Shown here: piece after piece, positions 25,099 through 33,408 of the stretch
Layout: each line of letters begins with the position of its first letter
How positions within the stretch are numbered: position 1 is the first letter of the stretch
From: JAXDJH01 sp034663635
Lineage (GTDB): Bacteria; Actinomycetota; CADDZG01; WHSQ01
Length of the DNA: 64,000 nucleotides
Reading direction: 5' to 3'
NCBI GenBank assembly: GCA_034663635.1
Contig: JAXDJH010000023.1
Location: forward strand, 1-64,000
Translations under genes and position numbers: made by a program
Notes under the pieces: generated by a model
The model's input: only the letters and a program-made list of their open reading frames with translations
Told to the model about the DNA's origin: nothing
Databases searched by the model: none

Positions 25099-25836
25099 AT
25101 GACGCCGGCGCGTGTGTTCGGGCTCGCGCTTCTCGTAGTGCTTCTAGCTGCTCCTGCAGCCGTCTCACAGGAGTCCGAGCCTTCGGGGCAGGACCTCTTC
25201 GAGGAGTCCTGCGCCTCCTGCCACGGCATCGATGGCCGGGGAACCGAGTATGGGCCCTCGCTTCAGAACTCCGGAGCGGCGGCCGCCGATTTCGAGCTTC
25301 GGACGGGGCGCATGCCTCTCCACGATCCGGATGCCCAGACGGTTCGCAAGCCTCCCGCCTTCTCGAATGACGAGATCGACCTGATCGTCGCTTACGTCGC
25401 GTCCTTAGCGCCCGGGCCCTCCGACAGCGCCGGCGAGCCGATCCCGGAGGTCGACCTTTCGGGGGTCGTCCTGTCCGACGGCCAGGAGATCTACACGGAG
25501 AACTGCGCGGCGTGTCACGGAGCCACCGCCAACGGGGGGGCTGCGGGGGCCGGCGCTCTTGCACCGAGCCTTCACCTCGCGCTGCCGCTCGATGTCGCGG
25601 AGGCCACGATCATCGGGCCGGGCGAGATGCCTAAGTTCTCGTTCGACGAAGCCGAGCGCAACGCGGTCGTGGCGTACGTGCGTTACCTGCAAACGGAGGA
25701 TGCCCCCGGCGGCGCGGACATCGGTGGGATCGGTCCCGTGCCCGAAGGGTTCGTCGCGTGGCTCGTCGGCATCGGTTCGCTGACCGTGGCGTGCTGGCTC
25801 ATCGGCTCGAAAGTGCTCGGAAAGGGTGAGGGATGA
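25099..25836 (+). CDS. qcrC: Di-haem cytochrome c subunit of the bcc complex
   Basis: A 245-residue membrane-anchored cytochrome with a signal segment at the N-terminus. It has two haem c motifs (CASCH near 36-40 and CAACH near 135-139), each followed by a later Met ligand region (GRMPLHD; GEMPKFSF). A C-terminal membrane helix (FVAWLVGIGSLTVACWLIG) anchors it. It replaces the single-haem cytochrome c1 plus soluble cytochrome c and passes electrons straight to the aa3 oxidase. It is the first gene of qcrCAB; the stop overlaps qcrA by four bases. Confidence 0.94.
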   Translation: MTPARVFGLALLVVLLAAPAAVSQESEPSGQDLFEESCASCHGIDGRGTEYGPSLQNSGAAAADFELRTGRMPLHDPDAQTVRKPPAFSNDEIDLIVAYVASLAPGPSDSAGEPIPEVDLSGVVLSDGQEIYTENCAACHGATANGGAAGAGALAPSLHLALPLDVAEATIIGPGEMPKFSFDEAERNAVVAYVRYLQTEDAPGGADIGGIGPVPEGFVAWLVGIGSLTVACWLIGSKVLGKGEG

Positions 25837-26651
25837 AGACGGATCGGTTGATCGCGTTCTTCTTCACCGTGTCGATGCTCGCGTCGTTCGGGCTTATCGC
25901 CGTATACGTCTTCGAGGGCGACGCGCAGCTCGAGGGAACGTTCCTCGGAGTCGCGCTGTCGGGACTCGGGATCGGCTTCGTCTTGTGGGCGGCGACGTTG
26001 CACACCGAACCGGTCACCGAGGAGCGGGAGCATCCCGACGATGTCGAAGGTGGCGACGTCGAGCTCGACGCCGAGCCGCTCACTCGCCGCGCGATGTTGT
26101 GGAAGCTGTTGGCGGGCGCGGGTGGCGCGTTGGCCGCCGCGCTGGCGATCCCCGCGTTGTCGCTCGGCCCCCGACCGGGCGAGAGTCTCTTCAAGACGGC
26201 GTGGACGCCGGGTGCGAGGCTCGTCGACACCGACGGCAACCCGTTGAAGGTCACCGACATCGCGCCCGGCACCGTCCAGACGGTCTTCCCCGAGGGACAG
26301 GTCGATGCGGCCGACGCACAGACCTTGATATTGCGCGTCGATCCCAACCTGCTCGAGCTTCCTTCGGATCGCGTCGCCTGGGCCCCCGAGGGCGTCGTCG
26401 GTTACTCAAAGATCTGCACCCACGCGGGTTGTCCGGTCGGTCTCTACCGAGCCGAGTCCCACGAGTTGCTCTGTCCCTGCCACCAGTCGACGTTCGACGT
26501 GCTCAGGGGGGCCGAGCCGACGTTCGGGCCCGCCGATCGCCCACTTCCGCAACTGCCGATAGAGATCGACTCGGAGGGCTATCTCGTCGCGACCGGCGAT
26601 TTCTCCGAGCCGGTCGGCCCGGGCTTCTGGAACTTGGATTCCGATGGCTGA
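25833..26651 (+). CDS. qcrA: Rieske iron-sulfur subunit of the bcc complex
   Basis: A 272-residue subunit. Membrane helices near 7-26 and 31-50 and a third near 88-108 give the actinobacterial triple anchor. The C-terminal Rieske fold binds 2Fe-2S through CTHAGC (about 195-200) and CPCHQSTF (about 214-221). Two cysteines and two histidines are intact. It overlaps qcrC by four bases and qcrB by eight. Confidence 0.96.
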   Translation: MKTDRLIAFFFTVSMLASFGLIAVYVFEGDAQLEGTFLGVALSGLGIGFVLWAATLHTEPVTEEREHPDDVEGGDVELDAEPLTRRAMLWKLLAGAGGALAAALAIPALSLGPRPGESLFKTAWTPGARLVDTDGNPLKVTDIAPGTVQTVFPEGQVDAADAQTLILRVDPNLLELPSDRVAWAPEGVVGYSKICTHAGCPVGLYRAESHELLCPCHQSTFDVLRGAEPTFGPADRPLPQLPIEIDSEGYLVATGDFSEPVGPGFWNLDSDG

Positions 26652-28020
26652 GCAGGTCTCTGTGAAACCGCTCAAGTGGCTCGACGAGAGATTGGGCGTC
26701 GCCACGTGGGCGCGCCGGAGCCTCAAGAAGGTCTTCCCCGATCACTGGTCGTTCCTACTCGGGGAGATCGCGCTGTTCTGCTTCCTCATCCTGCTGATGA
26801 CCGGAGTGTTCCTCACATTGTTCTACCGGCCCGATGCACAACCGGTCATCTACGACGGGCCGTACACGCCTCTTCACGGACAAGAGGTGTCGGCCGCGTA
26901 CGAGTCGGTGCTACGGATCAGCTTCGAGGTGCGGGCCGGCCTCGTCATGCGGCAGATCCATCACTGGGCCGCGCTCGTGTTCATGGCGTCCATCGTCGTC
27001 CACGCGATGCGCATCTTCTTCACCGGCGCGTTCCGCAAACCGCGCGAAGTCAACTGGATGCTCGGCGTCGGCCTGTTGTTGCTCGGCCTTGGGATGGGTT
27101 TCACGGGCTATTCGCTTCCCGACGATCTGCTGTCGGGCACCGGACTTCGGATCGCGTACTCGGTGTTGATATCGGTGCCGTTCGTCGGGCCCTATCTCGC
27201 GTTCCTCGCGTTCGGCGGTGAGTTCCCAACCGAGGGCATCATCTCGCGGTTGTTCGTACTCCACGTCATGTTGCTTCCCGGGCTGATCATCGGCGCCATA
27301 AGCGCGCATCTCGCCATCCTGTGGCGCCAGAAGCACACGCAGTTCGCCGGCCCGAAAGCGACTGAAAACAACGTGGTGGGCAGACCGTTCTGGCCGACGC
27401 AGGTTTTCAAGTCAACGGGTTTGATGCTTCTGACCGCGGGCGTACTCGCGTTGATGGGCGGGCTCGTTCAGATCAACCCGGTGTGGCACTACGGGCCGTT
27501 CGACGCGGCCCGCGTGAGCGGCCCCGCCCAGCCCGACTGGTACATCGGCTGGCTCGAGGGCGCACTTCGTCTGTTCCCACCCGCGGACTTCAAGATCTTC
27601 GGGTTGCTCGTGCCGGGACCTTTCTTTCCCGGAGTCGTGATGCCCGGCCTCGCGTTCACATCGATGGCGCTGTGGCCGTTCATCGAGCAGCGCATCACGA
27701 AGGATCGTGAGGTCCACCACCTCTTGGACCGGCCGCGCGACGTCGCGTGGCGGACGGCCCTGGGGATGTCGACCTTCTTGTTCTTCTTGATCCTCACGCT
27801 CGCCGGAGGCAACGACGTGCTCGCGATCACGTTCGGCGTCCAGGTCGAGGCGGTGACCAATGTCCTCCGATTGGCGATCTTCTTGGTCCCGGCCCTCGGG
27901 GGCCTCGTGACCTATCGGATGTGCACCGAGCTGCAGGACTCCGACTTCACGCCCTTCCGCCGCCAACCGAAGATCCGCCTGGGCCGCAACAAAAAAGGCG
28001 GCTTCGACGAACTGCCCTGA
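26644..28020 (+). CDS. qcrB: Cytochrome b subunit of the bcc complex
   Basis: A 458-residue membrane protein that oxidises menaquinol. The paired haem-binding histidines appear in RQIHHWAALVFMASIVVHAMR and in LHVMLLPGLIIGAISAHLAI. The quinol-site motif is PDWY (AQPDWYIGW), as in Actinomycetota, instead of the mitochondrial PEWY. The N-terminal 35 residues are cytoplasmic. Last gene of the operon, followed by a long inverted repeat. Confidence 0.96.
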   Translation: MAEQVSVKPLKWLDERLGVATWARRSLKKVFPDHWSFLLGEIALFCFLILLMTGVFLTLFYRPDAQPVIYDGPYTPLHGQEVSAAYESVLRISFEVRAGLVMRQIHHWAALVFMASIVVHAMRIFFTGAFRKPREVNWMLGVGLLLLGLGMGFTGYSLPDDLLSGTGLRIAYSVLISVPFVGPYLAFLAFGGEFPTEGIISRLFVLHVMLLPGLIIGAISAHLAILWRQKHTQFAGPKATENNVVGRPFWPTQVFKSTGLMLLTAGVLALMGGLVQINPVWHYGPFDAARVSGPAQPDWYIGWLEGALRLFPPADFKIFGLLVPGPFFPGVVMPGLAFTSMALWPFIEQRITKDREVHHLLDRPRDVAWRTALGMSTFLFFLILTLAGGNDVLAITFGVQVEAVTNVLRLAIFLVPALGGLVTYRMCTELQDSDFTPFRRQPKIRLGRNKKGGFDELP

Positions 28021-28062
28021 GCCGGACCCTTCATGTAGATCTCTTCAGCGGACCCCGATTTG

Positions 28063-28102
28063 AGTGGCGCAAGTGGTGCAGATCTGCGCCACTCGCGCCA
28101 CT
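28063..28102. repeat. 40-bp near-perfect palindrome made of 9-bp units
   Basis: Two 20-base arms meet at AGATCT with two mismatches, one of them a G-U pair in plus-strand RNA. Each arm consists of two tandem copies of AGTGG[C/T]GC[A/G]. It lies between the convergent ends of qcrB and the oxidase subunit IV gene. There is no T run, so it may be a bidirectional factor-assisted terminator or a protein-binding site. Confidence 0.8.
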
Positions 28103-28127
28103 AATTTCGGCCCTTTGTAAAAGACCC

Positions 28128-28532
28128 CTACGCCTCGGTCGTCCAGCCCACGAGGGTTGAGAGGCCCAGGGCCAGGCCCGGCACCCACAGCCATGCGCCG
28201 AAGATCGCTCCGAGGCCCGCCAGGGCCGCCGCCACGGCGGCAAGGATCGGCCAGCCGCTCGCCACAGGGAAAGCGTCTTCATCGACCTCGAGGGGGCCGT
28301 GGGCTTCGTCCTCGGGCCGGTCGTAGAACCCGACGAGAGCCTTGGGCGACAGGCTCTTAGCTCGGGCCCGAGGGACCAGCCGCAGAGTGACGACGATGAA
28401 GATCAGGGCGCTTGCGGCAACGAACCCGAACAACACAGTGCCCGCTTCCTCGTAGGACACGAACCAATAGATGACCGCGATCAGAACCGTGTAGATGGCG
28501 GTGCGAAGGAAGAACCGGACCTCCTCGGCCAT
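28128..28532 (-). CDS. ctaF: Cytochrome c oxidase subunit IV (actinobacterial type)
   Basis: A 134-residue small subunit with membrane helices near 9-26 and 30-50 and a pair near 95-130. A conserved SPKALVGFYDRPEDEAHGPLE-like loop lies between them. This short subunit is characteristic of actinobacterial aa3 oxidases. It begins with TGATG overlap at the end of ctaD. A longer open frame running antiparallel in codon phase through ctaD is a shadow. Confidence 0.88.
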   Translation of the reverse strand: MAEEVRFFLRTAIYTVLIAVIYWFVSYEEAGTVLFGFVAASALIFIVVTLRLVPRARAKSLSPKALVGFYDRPEDEAHGPLEVDEDAFPVASGWPILAAVAAALAGLGAIFGAWLWVPGLALGLSTLVGWTTEA

Positions 28533-30124
28533 CAGATCTTTCCGCCGTGCCGCGCATCGAACACTGGACGTTCGCTCTTGATCGGTGGGAGCTCGGTGAA
28601 GTTGTGGTGCGGCGGTGGAGAGGACGTTGCCCATTCCAAAGTGTTTCCCTCCCACGGATCGTCTCCGGCTTCGGGGCCGCGTTTCATGGAGACGAAGAAG
28701 TTCACGATGAACACGATGATCGAGAGAGCCAAGATGCCCGATCCGATCGTCGCGAGAGTGTTGAGGCCCGCGAAACGCTCCGGGTAGTCGGCCACGCGCC
28801 GCGGCATCCCGTTCAATCCCAATTGATGCATCGGGAAGAAGGTCAGGTTGAAGCCGATGAGCATCAGCCAGAAATGGAGCTTGCCGAGCCGCTCGTTCAT
28901 CATCCGGCCCGACATCTTCGGGATCCAGTAATAGAAACCGGCGAACGCGGCGAAGACGCTCCCGCCGAACAGCGTGTAGTGGAAGTGGGCGACGACGAAG
29001 TACGTGTCGTGCACCGCATAGTCGATCGGCGGCGACGCGACGAGGACCCCCGTGATGCCGCCCATCAGGAACATGAATAGGAAGCCGGCTGCGAACAGCA
29101 TCGGCGTTCGGAAGCGGATCTTGCCGCGCCACATGGTCGCGATCCAGTTGAAGAACTTGATGCCGGTGGGCACCGCGATCAGCATCGACGTCGCGCTGAA
29201 GAAGGGGTTGTCGACGGCTCCCGTCGTGAACATGTGGTGGGCCCACACCGAGAAGCTGTAAGCGCCGATCAACAATGTCGCGAACACGAACCCGCGATAC
29301 CCGAACAGAGGCTTGCGGGAGAAGACGGGAAGGATCTCCGTGATGATGCCGAAGAACGGCAACACGACGATGTAGACCTCCGGATGCCCGAAGAACCAGA
29401 AAAGGTGCTGATAGAGGATCGGGTCGCCACCGTTGGCGGGGTTGAAGAAGCTCCCTCCGAAGTTGCGATCGATGAACAGGGCCGCCATCGCCGCGGTGAG
29501 GATCGGGAAGCTGAACAGGATCAGCGCGAACGTGACGATCATGTTCCACACGAAGATAGGCAGCCGGAACATCGTCATGCCCGGCGCTCTCATGCCGAAG
29601 ATGGTGGCCATGAGGTTGACGCCACCGAGGATGCTCGACGCACCGGCCAGCGTGAGTCCGATGATCCACAGATCCGGCCCGGCCCCCGGCGCGAACGTCG
29701 AGTCTGACAGCGGCGCGTAGCCGGTCCAGCCGAAGGGGGCCGCTCCGTTCGAAGTCAGGAAGCCCGAGAAAGCGATGATCCCACCGAGAAGGAACAACCA
29801 GTAGGTGAGCGCGTTCATGCGCGGATAAGCGACGTCGGGCGCGCCGATGTGGAGCGGGACGAAGTAGTTGGCGAGTCCGGCCACGAGCGGCGTCGCGAAG
29901 AAGAACATCATCCCTGTGCCGTGCATCGTGAAGAGCTGGTTGTAAGTGGCGTTGCCCATTATCTGGAGGCCGGGCCGCGCGAGCTCGGCCCGCATCAACA
30001 GCGACAAGAAGCCCGACAGCAGGAAAAATCCGAACGCGGTCACGCAGTAGAGGATCCCGATCCTCTTGTGATCGACGGTCGTGAGCCACGCGACCAGCCC
30101 CCGCGGGGCTACTTGTTCAGCCAT
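28532..30124 (-). CDS. ctaD: Cytochrome c oxidase subunit I
   Basis: The 530-residue catalytic subunit with twelve membrane helices. The low-spin haem a ligand lies in TMHGTGMMFF. The CuB ligands are in FGHPEVYIVVLP and the following His pair (AHHMFT). The haem a3 ligand is in VAHFHYTLFGG. The proton-channel glutamate equivalent is in GHPEVY. I chose the ATG at 30124, overlapping ctaC by 16 bases; the 101-residue longer frame antisenses nothing useful and is ctaC in another phase. Confidence 0.97.
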   Translation of the reverse strand: MAEQVAPRGLVAWLTTVDHKRIGILYCVTAFGFFLLSGFLSLLMRAELARPGLQIMGNATYNQLFTMHGTGMMFFFATPLVAGLANYFVPLHIGAPDVAYPRMNALTYWLFLLGGIIAFSGFLTSNGAAPFGWTGYAPLSDSTFAPGAGPDLWIIGLTLAGASSILGGVNLMATIFGMRAPGMTMFRLPIFVWNMIVTFALILFSFPILTAAMAALFIDRNFGGSFFNPANGGDPILYQHLFWFFGHPEVYIVVLPFFGIITEILPVFSRKPLFGYRGFVFATLLIGAYSFSVWAHHMFTTGAVDNPFFSATSMLIAVPTGIKFFNWIATMWRGKIRFRTPMLFAAGFLFMFLMGGITGVLVASPPIDYAVHDTYFVVAHFHYTLFGGSVFAAFAGFYYWIPKMSGRMMNERLGKLHFWLMLIGFNLTFFPMHQLGLNGMPRRVADYPERFAGLNTLATIGSGILALSIIVFIVNFFVSMKRGPEAGDDPWEGNTLEWATSSPPPHHNFTELPPIKSERPVFDARHGGKI

Positions 30125-30801
30125 GCCTGAAACTCCTCTGGGGTCACCGCGGTGATGGAGAACAGCATCCGGTCGTGCAACAAGCCGCAGAACTCGGCAC
30201 AGGCGCCCGAATAGTCGCCGGGTTCGTCGACGTGGACGTCGATGCGGGTCTCTCGTCCCGGCACAGCATCCCGCTTGATCAGGAAACGAGGCACGTAGAA
30301 GGAGTGAACGACGTCGGTCGATCGGATGATGAAAGCGACGTCGCCGGTTGGGATCACGGCGTCGGCGGGTTCGTCCGGCGTGCCGACGACCTTGGTTCCG
30401 TTCGCGTAGTCGAAGCTCCAGCCCCACTGGTAGCCCGTGACCGTCACGACCTCGACATCTGTCTTCTGCTCGTTCACATCCCCAAGGGTGACCGTCGACA
30501 ACACGAACAGCACGATCACGATGATCTGTGGGATCGCGAACCAGAGGACCTCTAGCTTCAGGTTCGAGTGGAACTGCGGAGGTAGTTCGTCATCGCCCGG
30601 CCTCTCCCGAAAGCGGATGAGGCTCCACCCGATCAGTCCGGCCGTCACGACGAAGATCACCGCCGCGAACGTCATGAAGATCCCGTAGAGGTCGGAGATG
30701 TCCTGGCCCTGCTGGCTGGCGGCGTCGGGGGCACACGAAACGAGTGCCAACGTAACGACGCCAGTTAGTAGTGTCAGCCGCGGTCGAGACGCCCGGAACA
30801 T
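30109..30801 (-). CDS. ctaC: Cytochrome c oxidase subunit II (lipoprotein)
   Basis: A 230-residue subunit. The N-terminus has a lipobox (LVSC, Cys23), then two membrane helices near 43-65 and 85-107. The CuA domain shows the His in DVVHSFYVP and the motif CAEFCGLLHDRM, giving all six copper ligands. It receives electrons from QcrC. ctaE (subunit III) is not in this cluster. The start at 30801 faces the divergent phosphotransferase gene 27 bases away. Confidence 0.95.
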   Translation of the reverse strand: MFRASRPRLTLLTGVVTLALVSCAPDAASQQGQDISDLYGIFMTFAAVIFVVTAGLIGWSLIRFRERPGDDELPPQFHSNLKLEVLWFAIPQIIVIVLFVLSTVTLGDVNEQKTDVEVVTVTGYQWGWSFDYANGTKVVGTPDEPADAVIPTGDVAFIIRSTDVVHSFYVPRFLIKRDAVPGRETRIDVHVDEPGDYSGACAEFCGLLHDRMLFSITAVTPEEFQAWLNK

Positions 30802-30828
30802 CGCCCGCAGCGTACTAAGGACGAACCG

Positions 30829-31869
30829 ATGACAGATCAACTCCCAGAGCTGGTTGATGAAGAGGCCCTCGCCGCCTACGTCAACGAACACCTCAGTGGG
30901 GACGCGGAACTCGTAGTCCAGCGGCACAAGGCGGGGCACTCGAACGAAACGTTCATCGTGTCTCGGGGCCACCAACAGGAGATGATCCTGCGCCGGCCGC
31001 CTCTCGGAGCCTTTCTTCCTTCGGCCCACGACGTGGCGCGCGAGTACCGCGTGCTCTCCGGCTTGAAGGATTCGCCGGTGCGGGTCCCTCAGTCTCTTCT
31101 GCTCTGCGAGGACGAGTCCGTGATCGGCGCGCCGTTCTATCTGATGGAGCGGATCCACGGCGTCGTCATCAGAGACGAACTCCCCGAGAGTTTCACCGAG
31201 GAGCATCGCAAGAAGATCGGCGACGAGCTCGTCGACGCTCTGGTGGAACTTCATGCGGTCGATCCGGCTCAGTACGGGCTCGACACGTTCGGGAAGCCCA
31301 CCGGGTACCTCGAGCGCCAGCTGAGACGGTGGAAGGGCCAGATGGAGCTCACCCTGCCGTTCACGCGCCCTCTGCCGGACCTAGAGCGGGTCGGCGAATG
31401 GCTGCACACGAATCTCCCGACTTCGCCTCCGACGACACTCGTGCACGGCGATTACAAATTGGACAACGTCATGTTCGATGAAACTCCTCCGATCCGGCTC
31501 ATCTCGATCCTCGATTGGGAGATGTCGACTCTCGGCGACCCGCTCGCCGACCTCGGTTGGATGGTGTCGTTCTGGCTCGAGCCCGGCGACGTCTCCGATG
31601 ACGATGTTTTCTCGCGCACGACCCGTGTCACGACTCAGCCTGGTTTCTCGACGAGGGCAGACCTGATCGAGCGCTATGCGACTGCGACGGGCCGCGACGT
31701 CGAGAACCTGGAGTGGTACGTCGTGCTTGCGGTCTGGAAGCTCGCGATCCTGCTCGAGGGTTCCTACGCTCGCCACCTCGCGGGGATGACCGACGATCCG
31801 TTCTTCGCTCACCTGAAGACCGGCGTGCCGGATCTCGCTCGGCGAGCGCTGGAGGTTGCAAAGGCATGA
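30829..31869 (+). CDS. APH-family phosphotransferase (ACAD10/11-type kinase)
   Basis: A 346-residue aminoglycoside-phosphotransferase-fold kinase. It shows the ATP-site region (GHSNETFIVSR, EMILRRPP), the catalytic loop VHGDYKLDNVMF and the metal motif SILDWEMSTLGDPLADLGWM. This DxELxxxGD form is that of ACAD10/ACAD11 kinases and bacterial LvaA, which phosphorylate 4-hydroxyacyl groups, rather than drug-resistance enzymes. It overlaps the following HAD gene by four bases. No acyl-CoA dehydrogenase is adjacent. Confidence 0.88.
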   Translation: MTDQLPELVDEEALAAYVNEHLSGDAELVVQRHKAGHSNETFIVSRGHQQEMILRRPPLGAFLPSAHDVAREYRVLSGLKDSPVRVPQSLLLCEDESVIGAPFYLMERIHGVVIRDELPESFTEEHRKKIGDELVDALVELHAVDPAQYGLDTFGKPTGYLERQLRRWKGQMELTLPFTRPLPDLERVGEWLHTNLPTSPPTTLVHGDYKLDNVMFDETPPIRLISILDWEMSTLGDPLADLGWMVSFWLEPGDVSDDDVFSRTTRVTTQPGFSTRADLIERYATATGRDVENLEWYVVLAVWKLAILLEGSYARHLAGMTDDPFFAHLKTGVPDLARRALEVAKA

Positions 31870-32501
31870 GATATGAAGCCCTCATAGTCGATTTCGGAGG
31901 AGTGCTGACGACTCCGCTCCAAGACGCGTTCGTATCTTTCGCGGCCGCGAACGAGATCGAGCTGGACGTGCTCGTGCGCATCGCTCTTGGCGCGTACGCC
32001 GGTGCAAACGACGAACTCGTGTTTCAGTTCGAAACGGGCCAGATCCCCGAGAGCGAGTTTGGAGCGGCGTTCGCCGAGCGTCTGAAGGAGGAAACCGGCA
32101 AAGACATCCCGGCCGACGGCATCGTGACGAGGATGTTGAGCGGCCTCCACCTCGAAGACGACATGGTCGAGGCGGTACGGCGAGCTCGGGCCGCCGGATT
32201 GAAAACCGCGCTGCTGTCGAACTCGTGGGGGACCGGGGGATATCCACGCGAGCTTCTCGACGAGATCTGCGACGTCGTCGTCATCTCGGGCGAGGTTGGG
32301 CTCCGCAAACCCGATCCGGCGATCTTCGCCATGACCTCCGAGAAACTGGGCGTCCCGGCCGAAGCTTCGATCTTCGTCGACGACCATCCGGGCCACCTGA
32401 AGGCCGCGCAGGAGGCCGGGATGACGACGGTGCTGCACCGCGACCCAGCCCAATCGATCGCGGAGCTCGAGGACCTCCTCGGCCTGAAACTGATCGACTA
32501 A
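31866..32501 (+). CDS. HAD-like hydrolase paired with the APH kinase
   Basis: A 211-residue haloacid-dehalogenase-superfamily protein. Motif I is degenerate: LIVDFGGVLTT has the nucleophile Asp but Gly in place of the usual second Asp. Motif II is LLSNSWG, motif III includes Lys in GLRKPDPAIF, and motif IV is FVDDHPGH. The same GGVL motif I occurs in the HAD part of ACAD10 and epoxide hydrolase N-domains. ATGA overlap with the kinase shows coupled translation. Phosphatase activity is uncertain. Confidence 0.86.
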   Translation: MRYEALIVDFGGVLTTPLQDAFVSFAAANEIELDVLVRIALGAYAGANDELVFQFETGQIPESEFGAAFAERLKEETGKDIPADGIVTRMLSGLHLEDDMVEAVRRARAAGLKTALLSNSWGTGGYPRELLDEICDVVVISGEVGLRKPDPAIFAMTSEKLGVPAEASIFVDDHPGHLKAAQEAGMTTVLHRDPAQSIAELEDLLGLKLID

Positions 32502-32516
32502 AACCGCACGCGAAGA

Positions 32517-32541
32517 AGGAGCGGTCTCGTCGACCGCTCCT
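32517..32541. terminator. Hairpin between convergent genes
   Basis: A ten-base perfect stem (AGGAGCGGTC / GACCGCTCCT) with a five-base loop lies between the HAD gene (plus) and the membrane protein at 32561-33202 (minus). No clear T run follows, so termination is likely but not certain. Confidence 0.6.
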
Positions 32542-32560
32542 CCTAGGTACTGCCGAGTGG

Positions 32561-33202
32561 CTAGCTCGTCTTGCGTGAGTGCCAGAACCCGAGCCCTGCG
32601 AGTAGCGCCAGAACCGCTCCGGCGATCACCATGCCGATGCCGGCGAAGAAGGTGATCGTGCCGACTGTCCACCAGCCGTAAGCGTTCAGCAGGATCGAGC
32701 GAAGAGTCTCGCCCTTGAACAGGGTGTCGGTCTTGCCTGAGTTTTCAGCCATCGTGGCGGCCTGAGCTTCGGTCGGGCTCTCGCCGACTTCTGCTGCGTA
32801 TGCACGGGACTCCGAAGAGGTCTCCGAGTACGACTTGCCGTCGTTGATGGCGAGCAGGTGGCCACCGATGTAGCGACTGAATGCCTCAGCCTCGGTGCCT
32901 GTGTCGACCTTCTGCCCTGCGAACTGGGTGAGGCCTTCAGCCTTCTCTTCCGGCGTCATCGCTGAGGCCGGCGGGAAGGAGATGTTCTGGGGGGCCAGAC
33001 GGTCCCTCACGTTGCTCTGCGCGAACGAACCGCCGTAGATGGCGGCTGCGCCCAAGGCGATCAGGGCGACTGCAACAACGATGCCCGACCAGCTGACGAG
33101 CTTGTCGACCATGCTGCGACTCAACTTCCGTGCTGCTACCGCTCCTTCTGTAGTGGCGCGGGACGCCAGAGCGGATTCTGCTCCCTCGAATGTGTGTGCC
33201 AC
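32561..33202 (-). CDS. Membrane protein of unknown function beside the CBS genes
   Basis: A 213-residue protein with an N-terminal cytoplasmic region of about 35 residues and a helix near 38-60. An exposed acidic region of about 110 residues (rich in Glu/Ala/Thr) follows, then two C-terminal helices near 172-208 (TVGTITFFAGIGMVIAGAVLALLAGLGF). GTG start with AGGAGG five bases upstream. It diverges from the CBS gene across a region with GGGCC palindromes, so it may share their control. The family is not recognised; similar proteins occur in other actinobacteria. Confidence 0.78.
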   Translation of the reverse strand: MAHTFEGAESALASRATTEGAVAARKLSRSMVDKLVSWSGIVVAVALIALGAAAIYGGSFAQSNVRDRLAPQNISFPPASAMTPEEKAEGLTQFAGQKVDTGTEAEAFSRYIGGHLLAINDGKSYSETSSESRAYAAEVGESPTEAQAATMAENSGKTDTLFKGETLRSILLNAYGWWTVGTITFFAGIGMVIAGAVLALLAGLGFWHSRKTS

Positions 33203-33408
33203 TTTGTCCTCCTTGGTTGAAGTGGCTTCTCGTTGGGATGAGCATCCGCTTTCCAGGGGGCCGCCCCTAGGGCCGAACGGCCCCTAATCGGTCTGCCGGA
33301 CGTCCCCTGGGTGTCCCATCCCGAACGGGCCGAACAGCCCTATCGAGCTCGGCCCCCTCAGCTCACTCTGTACAGACACACACACAATCGAACAAAGAGA
33401 GGGCTGTC
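33203..33408. promoter_or_regulatory. Divergent control region with GGGCC palindromes
   Basis: This 206-base gap holds two related palindromes, GGGCCG-AA-CGGCCC at 33270-33283 (perfect) and GGGCCG-AA-CAGCCC at 33327-33340 (one mismatch). Other GGGG/CCCC dyads lie around 33255-33269 and 33309-33317. The layout resembles DosR/OsdR-type operators of actinobacteria. They could serve both the CBS gene to the right and the membrane gene to the left. The ribosome site of the CBS gene (AGAGAGGG) ends the region. Confidence 0.6.

Noticed and set aside
28128..30089. A 653-codon minus-strand frame joining subunit IV with an upstream reading of ctaD in another phase
   Set aside because: Only its last 134 codons encode the subunit IV protein; the remainder is an out-of-phase shadow of ctaD with Arg/His-rich composition. 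It is not a fusion or a frameshift.
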